This document shows positions 49,201 to 52,200 of a DNA stretch of 64,000 bases, in pieces. The notes below the pieces were generated by a model. The model saw nothing but the letters and a program-made list of their open reading frames with translations. It ran no database searches and had not been told where the DNA came from. Location: the NCBI GenBank assembly GCA_963402885.1, contig OY727103.1:11682085-11746084 (forward strand), given 5' to 3'. Each line of letters starts with the position of its first letter. Within the stretch, counting starts at the first letter, position 1. Origin of the DNA: Antedon bifida. Its lineage: Eukaryota > Echinodermata > Crinoidea > Comatulida > Antedonidae. The position numbers and the translations under genes were made by a program.

Positions 49201-52200
49201 TAGATCTAGAAAAGTCATATATCTGAGTTTTCTAGATCTAGAAAAGTCAGATATCTGAGTTTTATAGATCTAGAAAAATCAGATATATCTGAGTTTTCTA
49301 GATCTGGGTTTTCTAGACACCCCAATTATAACACGTACTATTAGGAGGGTATCTTGCAGATTCGTTTTGCCCATGACTGGTTTTCATTTATATGCTCGTC
49401 TGATACAGTTGGCTTGATGTAGATGACCCAATGACAGAGAATAAAAGAATGCAATTAATTTGAATGTAAAGAAAAAAATCTTTATTTAAATAAATTTCCC
49501 AGATCAGGCTCTAGAACAGAAGGAAAACAGTTAAAATGGGTTGGTGGTCTTGTTGGCATTACTCAAGATGAGGAAATCGAACTGGACACCCATCGAACTC
49601 GCTCTTCAACACAAAACACAAAAATCCTTCACGATTCCATCAAAATACATTCATAACAAAATCAACACTTTTTTTAACATTGTCTTTTAATATTGTCGTA
49701 ATAATTTCAAAAGAAGTCAAGAAATATATCTTAAACAGAGATGATAAAAAAGGAGTTAAGCTTTTTGAAGTTTTTAAGCAAAGTCTGGTTGTGGACTCCC
49801 TGAAAAGAAAATGAAACTATAAAAACATTTAGTAACTTGAAGCAGATAAAATCATAAAATGCTGTAAACGTCAAAACCTCTTTGCCACTTCTAACAATCT
49901 CACTCCTGAAATTGGTTCCTTGGCTTGGTGATATGACTACAAAATGGCAGTCAATGTTAGCATTGGAAGATTGCTTCTCATATCTCGAAACATCCAAGAA
50001 GCAAAACCAAGGAACGTCTAACCAAGCAACTGAACCAAGCACTCAAATTGACGTCTATGACCACCTAATAATGTATGGCTGGCAGCCTATCAATGTAAAC
50101 CGCAATATATATGAAAATGTTTCAAGAAAAACAAGCATTAGGAAATAAAATGGAATTTGAATGATAAATTTATAGGAAAGCAAAAAAAAGAATAAAAGGT
50201 ACACAAGTTGAAGAATCAACCACTCTCATTCCTTGACTGTCTTAATGGCAACGAGGATGCTGACACAATAAATGCATGGTATCTATATATAAATTATGGT
50301 TAATTCTGACATAGGCGAGCACAATGGAAAAACTTCAGGACAAATCTCCGCCTTGGTTACCTACCTTATCTATCTCAGATGTGACGTGAAACGTAGATTT
50401 GATAGCATTGTTTCCACTTTTACGATATTGTTCCATATTTCTGTCTTAGGAAGATATTATAAAGAGTTTTATAACAAAATTTATGATTTCATCGGTAGAT
50501 TTTTAACTCTATTGCACGGTAGAAGTAATTTCTGGGTTCGCGGTAAGGTGTGTCAATCACCTTGCAACTTCCTGCATGGTTGGTTTCAACTAAGTTGGCT
50601 TTTGATGGCGATAGCAAATTTAGTTTTTTGTTTGTTTTCGGATCGCGCATATGAAGGTATAGTAGTACATAAAGATTGTTTAAAGGTTTGCATGGCAAAA
50701 TCAAATGTTGATATAAAGTTTGCAGTACACCACGTGTATTAGTTCTGAAAAGAACTGTTGAGTTTCTCGACGTTTCGATCAATATGCTTTGATCGTCCTC
50801 AGAAGTGAGAACAGTACATAAAGATCAAATTAAATATATTCATAAAACATAGGAGTATATTGTGTGGAAAAAGTATATAAAATTACATCGAGAGATATGA
50901 GCTTTTGTTTGAAATCGAATGAAACCCTGATAGCCGAGTTTTTGAGTTAGCTGAGTTTCTGCTGTAACTTTTAGATTTTAATATGTTCTAAATCAAATTT
51001 TTTTTATTACGTCATCATACCAAAAAATTATAATAATGTGAGTTCCTTAATTTCATCTATACAGTATATTTTAATCTGTTATAGCTCATCGGAATGAAAA
51101 GTGACCCACATGATTAAAACTTATTATGGAAGCTGTTGAATTGTAGATGAATTCATATAAAAATTTTGTCTATCTGATGGAATATGACGTCATCATATGG
51201 CCAGTTGAATTCAAAAAGTCTGATTTTCATCTTTTTCATAAAAGTTCATCATGTTTAAAAGAGAGCGCAAATCACTTTTATGTGCCCAAAAATGTAATTA
51301 TTTAGATTATTATCTTCTATCATGTTTCATTTGATGACGTCATCATGTTAAAATTTGGAATAATAGATGGGTTTTGTAATTTCTTCTATGCTACACTGTA
51401 TATAACATATTCAGTGTACAGTATTCCATAAAACTGTTATGCTTTATGACACAAAATAGTTACAGCACTGTAAACATATTTAATTTGTGTCATAGGATGG
51501 CAAAATAATTGTCGCCATTCATATTTTAACGTATGTGCATGTTGCGTTTGCACGGATAACCCGAACTCGTCAAAGAAGATGAGTTCAAATCTAGTTGGTG
51601 GTGTTTAGGTGGTCGAAATTGGTACTCTTGCACTTGAAATTCATGATAAAATGGCACCTCCCACTAGTCTAGTTGGCATCGCAAACAGCAAAACGATTGT
51701 ACTTTTTCTGTCGGTAAATACAATATCTGTTGCCTATGTTAGAGGTGGGAACCAACGATTGTCATACAGAGTCAATGGTTTTGTTTTGTTTTGCGTTAGT
51801 TATTCCTCTACCTTATTGACGCATTAGGTGTTACGGAAACATTGACCTGACTTGCATGTTGATGTAATAATGTGATTCGAATCCCATGAGCTTCTTCTTT
51901 TTAGAGAGAGATTATTTCTAGGGTTAGGTTAAGTAATATGAGGCCTGACATCAGAAAAGCGGCGCAGAGTCGCAACTCCAACTTTTGAGATATTTAGCCT
52001 AGAAGTTCACAATGTAAAAACAATTTATATAATTCTGTGATTTCTATTGTCGTCCTTTTTTAATGAAAATGATCTTTCAATTATTTATTTCAGGCAACAA
52101 AAAATCCATTTTATTTGCGAGTTGGTAGTGAAATTCTTCAAAGTATTGAAAAGCATTCAAGAACCAAGTAAGTCTGATAACAAGACAGTACTAAAAATCT

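Noticed and set aside
43744-51596. One 7.9-kb element with inverted ACTAGATTTGAACTC ends
   Set aside because: EDEM1 exon 9 lies between the two ends in its proper place and frame, so these are separate copies of one family facing each other.
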